Origin: Aralia elata
Taxonomy: Eukaryota; Streptophyta; Magnoliopsida; Apiales; Araliaceae
Assembly (NCBI GenBank): GCA_034770075.1
Contig: CM068382.1
Location: 10,744,685-10,808,684 of the forward strand
DNA: 64,000 bases
Reading direction: 5' to 3'
Position 1 is the stretch's first letter, and every line of letters starts with the position of its first letter. Both the position numbers and the translations under genes were made by a program. Below are positions 63,017-64,000 of the stretch, one piece after another. The notes below the pieces were generated by a model. That model was not told where the DNA came from. It saw only the letters and a program-made list of their open reading frames with translations, and did not search any database.

Positions 63017-63843
63017 TTCGGATCTCGTTGTTTTGTATTTATGAATCGAGTTTTGTAATATTTTGGTATATTCACAACAATTTTGTATGGGTTATGAGTT
63101 AGTGATGTTTATTGGATCTTATGTAGATGGGAACACATATTTGAGAATTTTAGCAGTAATGAAATTATCATTGTTTGTTGGTTGGTATTTGTTTCTTTTA
63201 AGTTGTGTTTGACTTGTGTTTGAGATGTACAATTGATAACCAAACATGTATATAAAGGTAACCAACTATTATTTTTATAGTAAACAGAGAGTTACAATCT
63301 TGTTTCAGGACATATATCAATTGTGAAATTTAAATGTCAGAGTATACTTGGGTTTCCTAAACAAACAATATCACATTCTTTAATCAATGAGGCATTTTAT
63401 TTTTATTCTATAGTTAATATTTGAGATTTTTAACAGTAATGAAAGTAACATTATTTGTTGGTTGGTATTTGTTTCTTTTAGGGTGTTTTTGCTAAATTGT
63501 TTGGGATGTACAGGCTGTAACCAAATATGTATAAAAAGGTAACCAATTATTGTTTGTATAGTAACCAGAGACTTACAAGCTTGTTTCAGGACATATACCA
63601 ATTGTAAAATGTACATGTCAGAGTATACCAGATATTTAAGCTAAAATGTTAGGTCAATATCCAAACAATAACAATTTTGTTTATTGGAAATTCATAATGA
63701 AATCAGAAATCAAAATAGTAACCAATAACATTTTTTTTTACTGTACACAACCAAAAATGTTACCAACCATTTTTATAATGGTTACTAATAGTAAACAATT
63801 ATGTATCTATGTATTTACACTCTTAATGTAATTGCACTATATC
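63017..63843 (-). repeat. Inverted-orientation GTAACCAA repeats between convergent genes
   Basis: From about 63235 to 63790 the same motif appears as its complement (GTAACCAA, AGTAACCAG, GATAACCAAAC). This stretch also holds a 0.2-kb direct duplication (63142-63350 and 63422-63640, offset about 280 bp) sharing TTGTTGGTTGGTATTTGTTT and TTGTTTCAGGACATATA. It is presumably the 3' flank of the transposase gene on the minus strand. Confidence 0.7.
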
Positions 63844-64000
63844 AGACCTTTTTTGGTCTTAAAACAGGTGGATTATTGCATGTTTTCCTGTTGTGTCCCT
63901 TTTCTTGACACCTGCTGCATTTGTTTTGTATTTTGACTTCAGACCCGTGTTTGTACCTTCCTATTTTTGGTCTTCCCGCTGGTCTTCTTGTGTTCGGTGG
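63844..64000 (-). CDS. C-terminal end of a MULE transposase (partial, cut by window edge)
   Basis: The minus-strand translation entering from the right edge reads RRPAGRPKIGRYKHG, then a CCHC zinc knuckle CSRCQEKGHNRKTC (C-x2-C-x4-H-x4-C), and stops soon after. A GRPK-type basic stretch followed by a CSRC...GHNxxTC knuckle is the standard C-terminus of plant MuDR-type transposases. The catalytic and SWIM parts should lie to the right, outside the window. It faces the Ulp1-like gene, so both probably belong to one element. The exact reading-frame phase at the window edge is uncertain by a base or two. Confidence 0.7.

Overview
This window is nuclear DNA from a flowering plant. The evidence is GT-AG spliced genes of clear plant families (VHA-a1, NPF2, MPK3 and cytosolic APX), plant-type Ty3/gypsy and Mutator elements, many MITEs, and long AT-rich intergenic stretches. 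Family features fit a eudicot. I cannot name the species.

Layout. (1) 656-8130, plus strand: 14 exons covering the C-terminal four fifths of V-ATPase subunit a of the VHA-a1 (trans-Golgi/early endosome) type; the first exons lie left of the window. (2) 10689-15017, minus strand: an intact four-exon NPF (NRT1/PTR) transporter of the NAXT-like NPF2 group. (3) 18132-27693: a complete Ty3/gypsy Tat-lineage retrotransposon with 446-bp LTRs that differ at only two sites and a 5-bp target duplication. Its gag-pol is broken at several points, it has a second RNase H, and it carries an antisense, apparently spliced extra ORF. (4) 29916-33167, minus strand: a six-exon MAP kinase, MPK3 type, with an unusual Trp in the DFGLAR motif. 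(5) 37713-39972, minus strand: cytosolic ascorbate peroxidase in nine coding exons, with a leader intron, TATA box and perfect heat-shock element upstream. (6) 41.2-57 kb: an AT-rich gene desert of Stowaway-like MITEs, tandem Helitron-like AT-rich units and a nested, truncated gypsy LTR. It also contains one GC-richer island with a G-box. (7) 57.2-64 kb: a Mutator-like element cluster. A DUF1985/Ulp1-protease gene with four in-frame stops faces the C-terminal zinc knuckle of a MULE transposase entering from the right edge.

The four cellular genes are unrelated in pathway: endomembrane acidification, nitrate/peptide-family transport, stress MAPK signalling and peroxide detoxification. They look like ordinary neighbours, with no shared operon-like logic. 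MPK3 and APX both belong to stress responses and both carry stress-type promoter motifs, but nothing here shows co-regulation.

The most unusual signal is in region 7. The introns of the Ulp1-like gene are filled with dozens of copies of a short TTGGTTAC-type motif in the sense orientation. The motif is essentially absent from the exons, and it flips to the opposite strand beyond 63.2 kb, where the convergent transposase gene takes over. All exon coordinates come from hand translation and splice-phase bookkeeping; no alignment was run.
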